NCBI RefSeq assembly: GCF_029962485.1
Contig: NZ_CP073637.1
Coordinates: 558,001-622,000 of the forward strand
Direction: 5' to 3'
Source of the DNA: Burkholderia cepacia
GTDB lineage: Bacteria > Pseudomonadota > Gammaproteobacteria > Burkholderiales > Burkholderiaceae
DNA: 64,000 bases
Within the stretch, counting starts at the first letter, position 1. Every line of letters begins with the position of its first letter. The notes under the pieces are model-generated. The model was given only the letters and a program-made list of their open reading frames with translations. It was not told where the DNA came from and ran no database searches. A program made the position numbers and the translations under genes. This document shows positions 10,057 through 19,005 of this stretch, one piece after another.

Positions 10057-10608
10057 TCAGACGTTGGTGGTCAGCGCGCGGATCGTCGGCAGGTTGCGCC
10101 AGTAGCCCTTCGCGTCCATCCCGCAGCCGAACACGTAGCGGTCCGGCACCGGGAAGCCACAGAAGTCGGGGTGCAGCGGCTTCGCTTTCGCGAGCGTCTT
10201 CTCGCACAGCACGGCCGACATGAAGCGCTGCGCGCCCATGTCGAGGATCCGGTCGCGGATCGCGGCCATCGTCTCGCCTTCGTCGAGGATGTCGTCGAGC
10301 ACGAGCACGATGCGGTCCTTCACCGATTCGCGCGGCGCGACGCGCCAGTGCATCTCCGGGCTGCCCTGCGTCGTGTTGCGGTAGCGGGTCAGGTGGATGT
10401 AGTCGAATTCGAGCGGGAAATCGAGATGCGGCAGCAGCATCCCGGTAAACACCGCGGCGCCGCCCATCACCGAGAGAACGAGCGGGAACGCGTCGCCGAT
10501 CTCGGCGCGGATCGCGTCGGCCATCTTGGAGATCGACGCGTTGACGGCATCGGCCGACACGATCTCTTCGGAGTGGTTGAAAATGTGGAGGGCTTCTTCG
10601 CGGTTCAT
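10057..10608 (-). CDS. hpt: Hypoxanthine-guanine phosphoribosyltransferase
   Basis: A purine salvage enzyme that joins PRPP to hypoxanthine or guanine to form IMP or GMP. The 183-residue protein shows the type I PRTase PRPP loop VLVLDDILDEGET at about residues 100-112 and the early LSVMGGAAVFTG loop. I start at the ATG encoding MNREEALHIF (10608); the open frame extends 9 residues further, to 10635, without family similarity. The exact base preference, hypoxanthine or guanine, is not certain from sequence. Confidence 0.88.
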   Translation of the reverse strand: MNREEALHIFNHSEEIVSADAVNASISKMADAIRAEIGDAFPLVLSVMGGAAVFTGMLLPHLDFPLEFDYIHLTRYRNTTQGSPEMHWRVAPRESVKDRIVLVLDDILDEGETMAAIRDRILDMGAQRFMSAVLCEKTLAKAKPLHPDFCGFPVPDRYVFGCGMDAKGYWRNLPTIRALTTNV

Positions 10609-10702
10609 GTGTTCTGGCGGGCAGTCGGTATACAAATAAGAATGAAGCAGAACGGCGGGCGCGCGCTACAGCAAAAACCCGCGCGCCGGCCGACGGGCGG
10701 AA

Positions 10703-12070
10703 TCAGCGCATGCCGGGCATCATGCCCTTCAGGCCGCGCATCATCTTCTGCATGTTGCCGCCCTTCAGCTTCTTCATCATCGTACGCATCTGGTCGTACT
10801 GGTTCAGCATCCGGTTGACTTCCTGCACCGGCACGCCCGCGCCGGCTGCAATGCGGCGCTTGCGAGTCGCCTTGATGATTTCGGGCTTCGCGCGCTCGGC
10901 GGGCGTCATCGAGCTGATGATGCCTTCCATCCGGCGGATCGACTTCTCGGCCTGGCCCATGTCGGCGCCGGCGGCCGCCTGCTGGAATTGCGCGGGGAGT
11001 TTATCCATCAGCGACGACAGGCCGCCCATGTTCTTCATCTGCGAGATCTGCGCGCGGAAATCGTTCAGGTCGAAATCGCCGCCTTTCTTGACCTTGTCGG
11101 CGAGCTTCTGCGCGGCCTGCACGTCGACGCCGCGTTGCGCCTCCTCGACGAGCGCGAGGATGTCGCCCATGCCGAGGATCCGGTTCGCCATCCGGTCGGG
11201 GTGGAACACTTCCAGGCCGTCGAGCTTCTCGGCGACGCCGACGAACTTGATCGGCTTGCCCGTGATGTGACGCACCGACAGCGCGGCACCGCCGCGCGAG
11301 TCGCCGTCGAGCTTGGTCAGCACGACGCCGGTGAGCGGCAGCGTGTCGTTGAACGCCTTCGCGGTGTTGACCGCGTCCTGGCCGAGCATCGCGTCGACGA
11401 CGAACAGCGTTTCGGCCGGCTTCAGCGTGCCGTGCAGCGCGGCGATTTCCTGCATCATCGCCTCGTCGATACCGAGGCGGCCGGCCGTATCGACGATCAG
11501 CACGTCATGGTAGTGGCGCTTCGCCCAGTCGACGGCCGCGACCGCGATGTCGACGGGCTTCTGGTCCGGCGTGGACGGGAAGAAGTCGGCGCCGACCTGT
11601 TCGCTCACCGTTTTCAGCTGCATGATTGCGGCCGGGCGATATACGTCGCACGACACGGTCAGCACCTTCTTCTTGTACTTCTCGCGCAGCAGCTTCGCGA
11701 GCTTGCCGACGGTCGTGGTCTTGCCCGCGCCCTGCAGGCCGGCCATCAGGATCACGGCGGGCGGCGTGACAGCCAGGTTCAGCTCGGCGGCCTTGCCTTC
11801 GTAGTCGCCGCCGATCACGGCGGTCAGTTCCTTCTGGACCACGCCGACGAGCGCCTGGCCCGGCGACAGGCTGCTGATCACTTCTTCGCCGAGCGCCTTT
11901 TCCTTGACCTTGGCGATGAATTCGCGGACGACGGGCAGCGAGACGTCAGCCTCCAGCAGCGCGAGACGCACCTCGCGGAGCATCTCCTGCGTGTTCGCCT
12001 CGGTAAGCCGGGCTTCGCCGCGCAGCGTCTTGACGACGCGCGCCATCCGTTGAGTGAGATTGTCGAGCAT
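10703..12070 (-). CDS. ffh: Signal recognition particle protein (SRP54)
   Basis: Ffh binds 4.5S RNA and hydrophobic signal sequences and delivers ribosomes to FtsY at the membrane. The 455-residue protein has the N domain (about 1-90), a GTPase G domain with P-loop GLQGAGKTTT at 111-120, DTAGRLGIDEAMM and TKLDGDSRGGAALSV, and a Met-rich M domain ending in QKMMRGLKGMMPGMR. The length is standard. The gene is divergent from the CcsA-like gene, with 89 bp between them. A weak GC stem followed by TTTTT on the minus strand (about 10673-10705) may end the transcript before hpt. Confidence 0.97.
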   Translation of the reverse strand: MLDNLTQRMARVVKTLRGEARLTEANTQEMLREVRLALLEADVSLPVVREFIAKVKEKALGEEVISSLSPGQALVGVVQKELTAVIGGDYEGKAAELNLAVTPPAVILMAGLQGAGKTTTVGKLAKLLREKYKKKVLTVSCDVYRPAAIMQLKTVSEQVGADFFPSTPDQKPVDIAVAAVDWAKRHYHDVLIVDTAGRLGIDEAMMQEIAALHGTLKPAETLFVVDAMLGQDAVNTAKAFNDTLPLTGVVLTKLDGDSRGGAALSVRHITGKPIKFVGVAEKLDGLEVFHPDRMANRILGMGDILALVEEAQRGVDVQAAQKLADKVKKGGDFDLNDFRAQISQMKNMGGLSSLMDKLPAQFQQAAAGADMGQAEKSIRRMEGIISSMTPAERAKPEIIKATRKRRIAAGAGVPVQEVNRMLNQYDQMRTMMKKLKGGNMQKMMRGLKGMMPGMR

Positions 12071-12159
12071 GGGGAGCGATGGACAGTGGGGCCCGAAGGC
12101 GCGGCGGAACCGAACAAAGGGAGCCGTCGCGGGAAGGGGGCCTAGTGTAAACTTCGAAC

Positions 12160-13053
12160 ATGGATATTGTACTGTATGCCCTCACCGCATTCCTGTACGG
12201 CGGCCTCGCCGTCGCAGGCTGGCGCACGCACCGCCAGGGCGCGACGCCGCTCGTCGCGAGCGTGCCGGCCGTGCCGGTTCCCGCGTCCGCCGCGTCCGGG
12301 ATGAGCGGGGCCGGCCGCGCGCTGCTATTCGCCGCGCTCGTCGCGCACGGCGTACTGCTCCATATGACGATCTTTCCGAACGACTCGATGGTGTTCGGCT
12401 TCGCGTTCGCGCTGTCCGCGATGTTCTGGCTCGGCGCCGGCATCTACTGGATCGAGAGCTTCTTCTTCCCGCTCGACAGCCTGCGCCTGCTGGTCTTGCC
12501 GCTCGCGTGCGGCGCGTCGCTGCTGCCGCTCGTGTTCGGCGGCGTGCGGGTGCTTCCTTATGCCGCAGCGCCGCTGTTCAAGCTGCACTTCCTGATCGCG
12601 AACATCGCGTACGGCCTGTTCGCGATCGCCGCGCTGCACGCGATCCTGATGCTGATGGTCGAGCGGCGGCTGCAGTCGCTGAGGAGCGGCGGGCGCGACG
12701 GCTCGACGGGCTGGATCGCGAGCTGGCTCGAAACGCTGCCGCCGCTGCTCACGCTCGAGAAGCTGCTGTTCCGCCTGATCGGCGCCGGCTTCGTGCTGCT
12801 CACGCTGACGCTCGCGTCGGGCATCCTGTTCAGCGAGCAGGTTGACGCGCGCGCACTGCGGCTCGACCACAAGACCGTGTTCGCGATCCTGTCGTGGCTG
12901 ATGTTCGGCGGCCTGCTGGTTGCGCGCAAGACGTCGGGCTGGCGCGGCCGTGGCGCCGCGCGCTGGGTGCTCGTGTCGTTCGCCGCGCTGCTGCTCGCGT
13001 ATGTCGGCAGCCGGTTCGTTTTCGAGGTGCTGCTGCACCGTTCCGTGGTTTGA
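12160..13053 (+). CDS. CcsA/YpjD-type cytochrome c assembly membrane protein
   Basis: A 297-residue protein with about eight membrane segments, matching the cytochrome c assembly (CcsA/CcmC/YpjD) family, which handles heme at the membrane. The family-like part is the C-terminal two thirds (LHFLIANIAYGLFAIAALHA, LTLASGILFSEQ, DHKTVFAILSWLMFGGLLVAR), where conserved His residues would sit near heme. Proteins of this type beside ffh are often called YpjD. Their link to cytochrome c maturation is by homology only; the rest of a Ccs or Ccm system is not in the window. Confidence 0.82.
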   Translation: MDIVLYALTAFLYGGLAVAGWRTHRQGATPLVASVPAVPVPASAASGMSGAGRALLFAALVAHGVLLHMTIFPNDSMVFGFAFALSAMFWLGAGIYWIESFFFPLDSLRLLVLPLACGASLLPLVFGGVRVLPYAAAPLFKLHFLIANIAYGLFAIAALHAILMLMVERRLQSLRSGGRDGSTGWIASWLETLPPLLTLEKLLFRLIGAGFVLLTLTLASGILFSEQVDARALRLDHKTVFAILSWLMFGGLLVARKTSGWRGRGAARWVLVSFAALLLAYVGSRFVFEVLLHRSVV

Positions 13054-13066
13054 ACGCAGGTTTCCG

Positions 13067-13384
13067 ATGCGACAGATTCTTCTCCTGATTCTTCTCTTCT
13101 TCGCGGGTTCCTGGCTCACGCGCAAGCTGCGCCAGGCCCAGGAGCAAGCGCAGGCGCGCACCGGCCGCGGCGCGGGTCACGACGGTGCGTCCGGTGCCGG
13201 CGGCGCCGGCGCTGCGCGCCCGAACGGCGACGCGCGCTCGCTGCCCGAGCCGATGGTGCGCTGCGCCGAATGCGGCGTGCATGCGCCGAAGGGCGACGCG
13301 GTCGCCGCGGGCGGCGAATACTTCTGCAGCGCCGAGCACGCGCAGCGCCACGCCGCGCGTGCAAGCGGTCACGACGCACGATGA
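13067..13384 (+). CDS. PP0621-like small membrane-anchored protein
   Basis: A 105-residue protein. It begins with one hydrophobic segment (MRQILLLILLFFAGSWL), continues with a Gly/Ala-rich linker, and ends with a Cys/His cluster (MVRCAECGVHAPKGDAV, then FCSAEHAQRHA) that looks able to bind one zinc ion. This is the pattern of the PP0621 family, which usually lies beside ampD. Function is unknown. The start at 13067 follows the previous gene by 13 bp; the longer open frame overlaps that gene and is rejected. Its stop overlaps the ampD start (ATGA), so the two are probably translationally coupled. Confidence 0.75.
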   Translation: MRQILLLILLFFAGSWLTRKLRQAQEQAQARTGRGAGHDGASGAGGAGAARPNGDARSLPEPMVRCAECGVHAPKGDAVAAGGEYFCSAEHAQRHAARASGHDAR

Positions 13385-13971
13385 GCGACGCGCCGATGTT
13401 GTCGGTCGACGCGAACGGCTGGGTGCGCGAAGCGCGCCATGCGCCGTCGCCGAACTTCGAGGTGCGGCCCGCGGGTGCGGTGCCGACGCTCGTGATCGTC
13501 CACAACATCAGCCTGCCGCCCGGTGAGTTCGGCGGCGACGCGATCGAGGCGCTGTTCCTGAACCGCCTCGACTGCGATGCGCACCCCTATTACCAGAGCC
13601 ACCTGCGCGGCGTGCGCGTGTCCGCGCACTTCCTGATCCGTCGCGGCGGCGAGCTCGTGCAGTTCGTGTCGTGCGACGAGCGCGCGTGGCACGCGGGCTC
13701 GTCCGAGTTCTTCGGCCGGGTGCGCTGCAACGACTTCTCGATCGGCATCGAGCTCGAAGGCGCGGACGACGTGCCGTTCGACGATGCGCAATACGCGGTC
13801 CTGGCCGCGCTCTCCCGCGCGCTCGCCGAGCACTATCCGGTCGACGCATTCGCGGGGCACTCGGACGTCGCGCCGGGCCGCAAGACCGACCCGGGCCCGC
13901 ACTTCGATTGGCAACGCTTCGCGAGCGATGCCGGTTTTTCCGCCGAATACTTTCCTTTCCGTCAGCACTGA
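13381..13971 (+). CDS. ampD: 1,6-anhydro-N-acetylmuramyl-L-alanine amidase
   Basis: AmpD is a cytoplasmic zinc amidase that cuts the stem peptide from anhydro-muropeptides during cell-wall recycling. Loss of AmpD raises AmpC beta-lactamase expression in many Gram-negatives. The 196-residue protein has the expected ligands: His41 (in VIVHNIS), His160 (in FAGHSDVAPG) and Asp170 (in RKTDPG). It starts inside the stop of the previous gene. No ampR or ampC is in the window, but mpl, another recycling enzyme, is at 28.9 kb. Confidence 0.95.
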   Translation: MSDAPMLSVDANGWVREARHAPSPNFEVRPAGAVPTLVIVHNISLPPGEFGGDAIEALFLNRLDCDAHPYYQSHLRGVRVSAHFLIRRGGELVQFVSCDERAWHAGSSEFFGRVRCNDFSIGIELEGADDVPFDDAQYAVLAALSRALAEHYPVDAFAGHSDVAPGRKTDPGPHFDWQRFASDAGFSAEYFPFRQH

Positions 13972-14433
13972 TCGCAGGGTTTTTGAGCCGGCGAAAATTT
14001 TTTTTCCGACCAATGCCTTGTCACGTCTGCCCCTCCGGGCGGCCGGTGTGATGTCAATACCTTCAGCGCAAATTATCCGTTTTGACCTCCTTCGAATGTC
14101 CACTATACTTGGTGCCAGTTGAGTAGTTCTGTACTAGATATAGTGTGTGTCGCAGGGGAAACCCGAGCGGCACCGGCCGGCGGGCAACGCCGGCGGACAG
14201 GGTTCTCAGGGCGGCGCGTCAGGCCGGGTGGTCCGGGCGTCGCGATCAGCGCAGCGAACATCGACGGGGCAGGGGATACATGACGAAGCACACGACCGGA
14301 TCGGTTGTCGCGCATCGACCCAACCGGCTTCCCCGGCGCATCGCTCGCCTCTTACCGCTCGCGCACCACGTTGCGCAGCGTTCGTTTTAATCCGCGGTTC
14401 TCTCCGCACCATCCAACACCAGGAGCTTTGCAC
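13972..14433 (+). promoter_or_regulatory. Long leader and control region of nrdA
   Basis: This 462-bp gap holds the paired NrdR-like boxes (listed separately) near its centre, with a TATAGT -10-like hexamer (14139-14144) inside the second box. Downstream is a leader of nearly 290 bases with at least one perfect stem (14176-14182 with 14188-14194, 7 bp). An AGGAG ribosome binding site at 14421-14425 precedes the nrdA ATG. Short open frames here have unconvincing composition and no family resemblance, so I call none as a gene. Confidence 0.5.
14100..14146 (+). promoter_or_regulatory. Pair of NrdR-box-like operators
   Basis: Two 16-bp sites resemble the NrdR consensus acaCwAtATaTwGtgt. The upstream site is 14100-14115 (about 10 of 16 positions fit) and the downstream site is 14131-14146 (about 13 of 16). 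Their start-to-start distance is 31 bp, about three helical turns, the known arrangement for NrdR operators upstream of ribonucleotide reductase genes. The downstream box overlaps a -10-like TATAGT, consistent with repression. Confidence 0.75.
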
Positions 14434-17430
14434 ATGCAAACCACCGACAACGCGACGTCCCAGTACGAGAGCGCCTCGAGCCGTCCGCTCGGCGGGACCG
14501 AACAGGGCGCGAAGGCGCTCGCGCCGCAGGCCACGTTCGCCGACTACAAGGTGATCCGCCGCAACGGCAGTGTGGTGTCGTTCGAACCTTCGAAGATCGC
14601 GATCGCGGTGACCAAGGCTTTCCTGGCCGTCAACGGCGGGCAGGGCGCGGCATCGGCGCGCGTGCGCGAGCAGGTCGAACAGCTGACGCAGAACGTCGTG
14701 CGCGCACTCGTGCGCAGCCGCCCGAACGGCGGTACGTTCCATATCGAAGACATCCAGGACCAGGTCGAACTCGCGCTGATGCGCGGCGGCGAGCACAACG
14801 TCGCGCGTGCGTACGTGCTGTATCGCGAGAAGCGTCACCTCGAGCGCCAGCATGCGGGCGAGGAAGCAGCGGCAGCGGGCGGCGAGTCGAGCACCGGCAT
14901 CAACGTCGTCGACAACGGCGTCACGCGTCCGCTCGACCTGAACGCGCTGCGCGCGCTGATCGTGTCGTCGTGCGAAGGCCTCGGCGCTGCGGTTAACCCT
15001 GACCCGATCGTCGCCGAAACGGTGAAGAACCTGTACGACGGCGTGCCGATGAGCCAGGTCTACGACTCGGCGATCCTCGCAGCGCGCACGATGATCGAAA
15101 AGGATCCGGCATACAGCCAGGTCACGGCCCGCATCCTGCTGCACACGATCCGTCGCGAGATCCTCGGCGAGGAAGTCGTGCAGGCCGAGATGTCGGCCCG
15201 CTACGCGGAATACTTCCCGCAGTTCCTGAAGCGCGGCGTCGACGCCGGCCTGCTCGACGACAAGCTGCTGCAGTTCGACCTGAAGCGCCTCGGTGAAGCG
15301 CTCGACGCGAACCGCGACCTGCAGTTCGGCTACCTCGGCCTGCAGACGCTGTACGACCGCTACTTCCTGCACGTCGAAGGCAGCCGCATCGAAATGCCGC
15401 AGGCATTCTTCATGCGCGTCGCGATGGGCCTGTCGCTGAACGAGATCGACCGCGAAACGCGCGCGATCGAGTTCTACAACGTGCTGTCCAGCTTCGACTT
15501 CATGAGCTCGACGCCGACGCTGTTCAACTCGGGCACGCACCGCTCGCAGCTGTCGTCGTGCTACCTGACGACGGTCGCGGACGATCTCGACGGCATCTAT
15601 GAAGCGCTGAAGGAAAACGCGCTGCTGTCGAAGTTCGCCGGCGGTCTCGGCAATGACTGGACGCGCGTGCGTGCACTCGGCTCGCATATCAAGGGCACGA
15701 ACGGCAAGTCGCAAGGCGTGGTCCCGTTCCTGAAGGTCGTGAACGATACGGCCGTCGCGGTGAACCAGGGCGGCAAGCGCAAGGGCGCGGTCTGCGCGTA
15801 CCTCGAATCGTGGCACCTCGACATCGAGGAGTTCCTCGAGCTGCGCAAGAACACCGGTGACGACCGCCGCCGCACGCACGACATGAACACGGCGAACTGG
15901 ATTCCCGACCTGTTCATGAAGCGCGTGATGGAAGGCGCCGACTGGACGCTGTTCTCGCCGTCGACCTGCCCGGACCTGCACGACAAGTTCGGCGCCGATT
16001 TCGAGAAGGCTTACACGGCTTACGAAGAGAAGGTCGCACGCGGCGAGATCAAGCTGTTCAAGAAGATCCCGGCGGCGCAGCTCTGGCGCAAGATGCTCGG
16101 CATGCTGTTCGAGACGGGCCACCCGTGGATCACGTTCAAGGATCCGTGCAACGTGCGCTCGCCGCAGCAGCACGTCGGTGTCGTCCACTCGTCGAACCTG
16201 TGCACGGAAATCACGCTGAACACGAGCGACACCGAAATCGCGGTGTGCAACCTCGGCTCGGTGAACCTCGTCGCCCACCTGGTGAAGCAGGCCGACGGCA
16301 GCTACGCGCTCGACCACGACAAGCTGAAGCGCACGATCAGCGTCGCGATGCGCATGCTCGACAACGTGATCGACATCAACTACTACGCGGTGCCGAAGGC
16401 GCGTAACTCGAACCTGAAGCACCGTCCGGTCGGCATGGGCATCATGGGCTTCCAGGACTGCCTGCACCTGCTGCGCACGCCGTACGCGTCGACCGAAGCG
16501 GTCGAGTTCGCCGATCGTTCGATGGAAGCGGTGTGCTACTACGCGTACCACGCGTCGACCGAGCTGGCCGAGGAGCGTGGCCGCTACTCGAGCTACCGCG
16601 GCTCGCTGTGGGATCGCGGCATCCTCCCGCAGGACACGCTGAAGCTGCTGGCCGAAGCGCGTGGCGGCTATGTCGAGGTCGACACGTCGGAGTCGCTCGA
16701 CTGGACGACGCTGCGTTCGCGGATCGCCACGCACGGCATGCGCAACTCGAACTGCGTCGCGATCGCGCCGACGGCGACGATCTCGAACATCATCGGTGTG
16801 TCGGCCTGTATCGAACCGACCTTCCAGAACCTGTACGTGAAGTCGAACCTGTCGGGCGAATTCACGGTGGTGAACGAGTACCTGGTGCGTGACCTGAAGG
16901 AACGCGGCCTGTGGGACGAAGTGATGGTCGCCGACCTGAAGTACTTCGACGGCATGCTGTCGCGCATCGACCGTATCCCGGCCGACCTGCGCGCGATCTA
17001 CGCGACCGCGTTCGAAGTCGACCCGACGTGGCTGGTCGAAGCGGCATCGCGTCGCCAGAAGTGGATCGACCAGGCGCAGTCGCTGAACATCTATATGGGC
17101 GGCGCGTCGGGCAAGAAGCTCGATGAGGTCTACAAGCTCGCATGGCTGCGCGGCCTGAAGACGACCTACTACCTCCGCACGATGGCGGCGACGCACGTCG
17201 AGAAGTCGACGGTCGCACACGGCGCGCTGAACGCGGTGCCGACGAGCGGCGGTTCGAGCAGCGGCGGCGCGCAAGGCGCAGCCGGCGGCTTCGGCGCGGC
17301 AGGCGGCGCAGCATCGTCGTCGGGCGCAGTCGACGCGGCACCGGCACTCGCACCGGTCGAGGCCGACGGTCCGGTGTGCACGATGCGTCCGGGTGATCCC
17401 GGCTTCGACGAGTGCGAAGCGTGCCAGTAA
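14434..17430 (+). CDS. nrdA: Class Ia ribonucleoside-diphosphate reductase, alpha subunit
   Basis: NrdA reduces ribonucleoside diphosphates to deoxyribonucleotides using a radical supplied by NrdB. At 998 residues it is the long form. One ATP-cone starts near residue 38 (YKVIRRNGSVVSFEPSKIA), and a second cone-like region lies around 165-260, as in Pseudomonas-type NrdA. The catalytic domain has SSCYLTTV, SNLCTEITL, the SNCVAIAPTATISNI loop and the C-terminal redox tail CEACQ. I start at the ATG after AGGAG (14434); the longer open frame is unlike family N-termini. The tail before CEACQ is unusually Gly/Ala/Ser-rich (about residues 940-975). Confidence 0.96.
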   Translation: MQTTDNATSQYESASSRPLGGTEQGAKALAPQATFADYKVIRRNGSVVSFEPSKIAIAVTKAFLAVNGGQGAASARVREQVEQLTQNVVRALVRSRPNGGTFHIEDIQDQVELALMRGGEHNVARAYVLYREKRHLERQHAGEEAAAAGGESSTGINVVDNGVTRPLDLNALRALIVSSCEGLGAAVNPDPIVAETVKNLYDGVPMSQVYDSAILAARTMIEKDPAYSQVTARILLHTIRREILGEEVVQAEMSARYAEYFPQFLKRGVDAGLLDDKLLQFDLKRLGEALDANRDLQFGYLGLQTLYDRYFLHVEGSRIEMPQAFFMRVAMGLSLNEIDRETRAIEFYNVLSSFDFMSSTPTLFNSGTHRSQLSSCYLTTVADDLDGIYEALKENALLSKFAGGLGNDWTRVRALGSHIKGTNGKSQGVVPFLKVVNDTAVAVNQGGKRKGAVCAYLESWHLDIEEFLELRKNTGDDRRRTHDMNTANWIPDLFMKRVMEGADWTLFSPSTCPDLHDKFGADFEKAYTAYEEKVARGEIKLFKKIPAAQLWRKMLGMLFETGHPWITFKDPCNVRSPQQHVGVVHSSNLCTEITLNTSDTEIAVCNLGSVNLVAHLVKQADGSYALDHDKLKRTISVAMRMLDNVIDINYYAVPKARNSNLKHRPVGMGIMGFQDCLHLLRTPYASTEAVEFADRSMEAVCYYAYHASTELAEERGRYSSYRGSLWDRGILPQDTLKLLAEARGGYVEVDTSESLDWTTLRSRIATHGMRNSNCVAIAPTATISNIIGVSACIEPTFQNLYVKSNLSGEFTVVNEYLVRDLKERGLWDEVMVADLKYFDGMLSRIDRIPADLRAIYATAFEVDPTWLVEAASRRQKWIDQAQSLNIYMGGASGKKLDEVYKLAWLRGLKTTYYLRTMAATHVEKSTVAHGALNAVPTSGGSSSGGAQGAAGGFGAAGGAASSSGAVDAAPALAPVEADGPVCTMRPGDPGFDECEACQ

Positions 17431-17793
17431 CGCAACGCGCCTGACCTGAAGAAGGTTCGGGCGGCGCACACGACGACCGATCGAGGTTGAAGTGTGCGCC
17501 GCTCTCAACTAAAAAAATGATAAGGAATCTGTAACGCGGCACCTGCGTTGCAGGCAGTGACAAGCGATCGAAACATCCCCGACGACGTCGCGTTTCGATC
17601 AGCGTTCGATGCGTCGAGCGCACCTCGCGATACACACGCGACTCACGTCGCGCGCTGCATGAACGACGAAGCGTTGCTCAAAGTGTTGTATCGAGGTCGC
17701 AAGGCGAATCGAAAAAAGGATTTTTCGTGAGCGAACCCTTTTATCGCTCAGGAAAAGATGGTACAAACCGTTCTAAATTGATGGTGAGAATTT
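17431..17793 (+). other. Structured spacer between nrdA and nrdB
   Basis: This 363-bp gap is long for genes of one pathway and holds three inverted repeats. GCGGCGCACAC (17461-17471) pairs with 17492-17502, 11 bp perfect. GATCGAAAC (17566-17574) pairs with 17592-17600, 9 bp perfect. TGAGCGA (17728-17734) pairs with 17744-17750, 7 bp. None has a long T-run directly behind it, so they look more like RNA processing or stability stems than strong terminators. A 60-codon open frame here (17548-17730) has atypical composition and is not called. Confidence 0.45.
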
Positions 17794-19005
17794 ATGCTCA
17801 ACTGGGATGACGAGAAGACTGCCGTAACCCCCGCGAGCGGAGCGCAGCAAAACGCGATGCGCACCTCCGCCGGGATGGCTGTCGGAATGCAGGCTGCAAC
17901 GCCTGCCGCCCATCAGGTCCGTGACATTTTCGAAGGCGATCTTGCGGTGCCGCCGCAAGCATCGGCTGTTCCCGCCGGCGGTTCGGAAGCGCGGGTCAAT
18001 GTCGCCGACAAGCGCATCATCAACGGCCAGACTGACGTGAATCAGCTGGTGCCGTTCAAGTACAAGTGGGCGTGGGAAAAGTATCTGGCCGGTTGCGCGA
18101 ACCACTGGATGCCGCAGGAAATCAACATGTCCCGCGACATCGCACTGTGGAAGGACCCGAACGGTCTGACTGAGGACGAGCGCCGCATCGTGAAGCGCAA
18201 CCTCGGTTTCTTCGTGACGGCCGATTCGCTCGCGGCGAACAACATCGTGCTCGGCACGTACCGCCACATCACGGCGCCCGAGTGCCGGCAGTTCCTGCTG
18301 CGCCAGGCGTTCGAGGAAGCGATCCACACGCACGCGTACCAATACATTGTCGAATCGCTCGGTCTCGATGAAGGCGAGATCTTCAACGCGTACCACGAGG
18401 TCACGTCGATCCGCGCGAAGGACGAATTCCTGATTCCGTTCATCCACACGCTGACGGATCCGGCCTTCAAGACCGGCACGCTCGAAGCGGACCAGAAGCT
18501 GCTGAAGTCGCTGATCGTGTTCGCCTGCATCATGGAAGGCCTGTTCTTCTATGTCGGGTTCACGCAGATCCTCGCACTCGGCCGCCAGAACAAGATGACG
18601 GGTGCTGCAGAGCAATATCAGTACATCCTGCGCGACGAGTCGATGCACTGCAACTTCGGCATCGACCTGATCAACCAGATCAAGCTCGAGAATCCGCATC
18701 TCTGGACCGCGGAATTCCGCGCCGAGATCCGCGAGCTGTTCAAGCAGGCTGTCGAACTCGAATACCGCTACGCCGAAGACACGATGCCGCGCGGCGTGCT
18801 GGGTTTGAACGCGTCGATGTTCAAGAGCTATCTGCGCTTCATCAGCAACCGCCGTTGCCAGCAGATCGGCCTCGATCCGCTGTACCCGAACGAGGAAAAT
18901 CCGTTCCCGTGGATGAGCGAGATGATCGACCTGAAGAAGGAACGCAACTTCTTCGAGACGCGTGTGATCGAGTATCAGACGGGGGGCGCGCTGTCCTGGG
19001 AATAA
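17794..19005 (+). CDS. nrdB: Class Ia ribonucleoside-diphosphate reductase, beta subunit
   Basis: NrdB carries the diiron-tyrosyl radical that starts catalysis in NrdA. The 403-residue protein has the ferritin-like helices with iron ligands in [40 protein letters not shown] and [13 protein letters not shown]. An N-terminal extension of about 60 residues precedes the conserved core. The ATG at 17794 follows GATGGTGAGAAT, a usable ribosome binding site. The long spacer after nrdA suggests nrdB may also have its own promoter. Confidence 0.96.
   Translation: MLNWDDEKTAVTPASGAQQNAMRTSAGMAVGMQAATPAAHQVRDIFEGDLAVPPQASAVPAGGSEARVNVADKRIINGQTDVNQLVPFKYKWAWEKYLAGCANHWMPQEINMSRDIALWKDPNGLTEDERRIVKRNLGFFVTADSLAANNIVLGTYRHITAPECRQFLLRQAFEEAIHTHAYQYIVESLGLDEGEIFNAYHEVTSIRAKDEFLIPFIHTLTDPAFKTGTLEADQKLLKSLIVFACIMEGLFFYVGFTQILALGRQNKMTGAAEQYQYILRDESMHCNFGIDLINQIKLENPHLWTAEFRAEIRELFKQAVELEYRYAEDTMPRGVLGLNASMFKSYLRFISNRRCQQIGLDPLYPNEENPFPWMSEMIDLKKERNFFETRVIEYQTGGALSWE

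Noticed and set aside
14147..14433. Cobalamin riboswitch in the nrdA leader
   Set aside because: The conserved B12-box type segments are not seen; nrdA is a B12-independent class Ia enzyme.
14206..17508. Minus-strand open frame of 1100 codons
   Set aside because: It is antisense to nrdA, with a low-complexity Arg/Val/His composition and no domain.
17548..17730. Open frame of 60 codons in the nrdA-nrdB spacer
   Set aside because: Composition is atypical, no clear ribosome binding site is present, and it overlaps inverted repeats.
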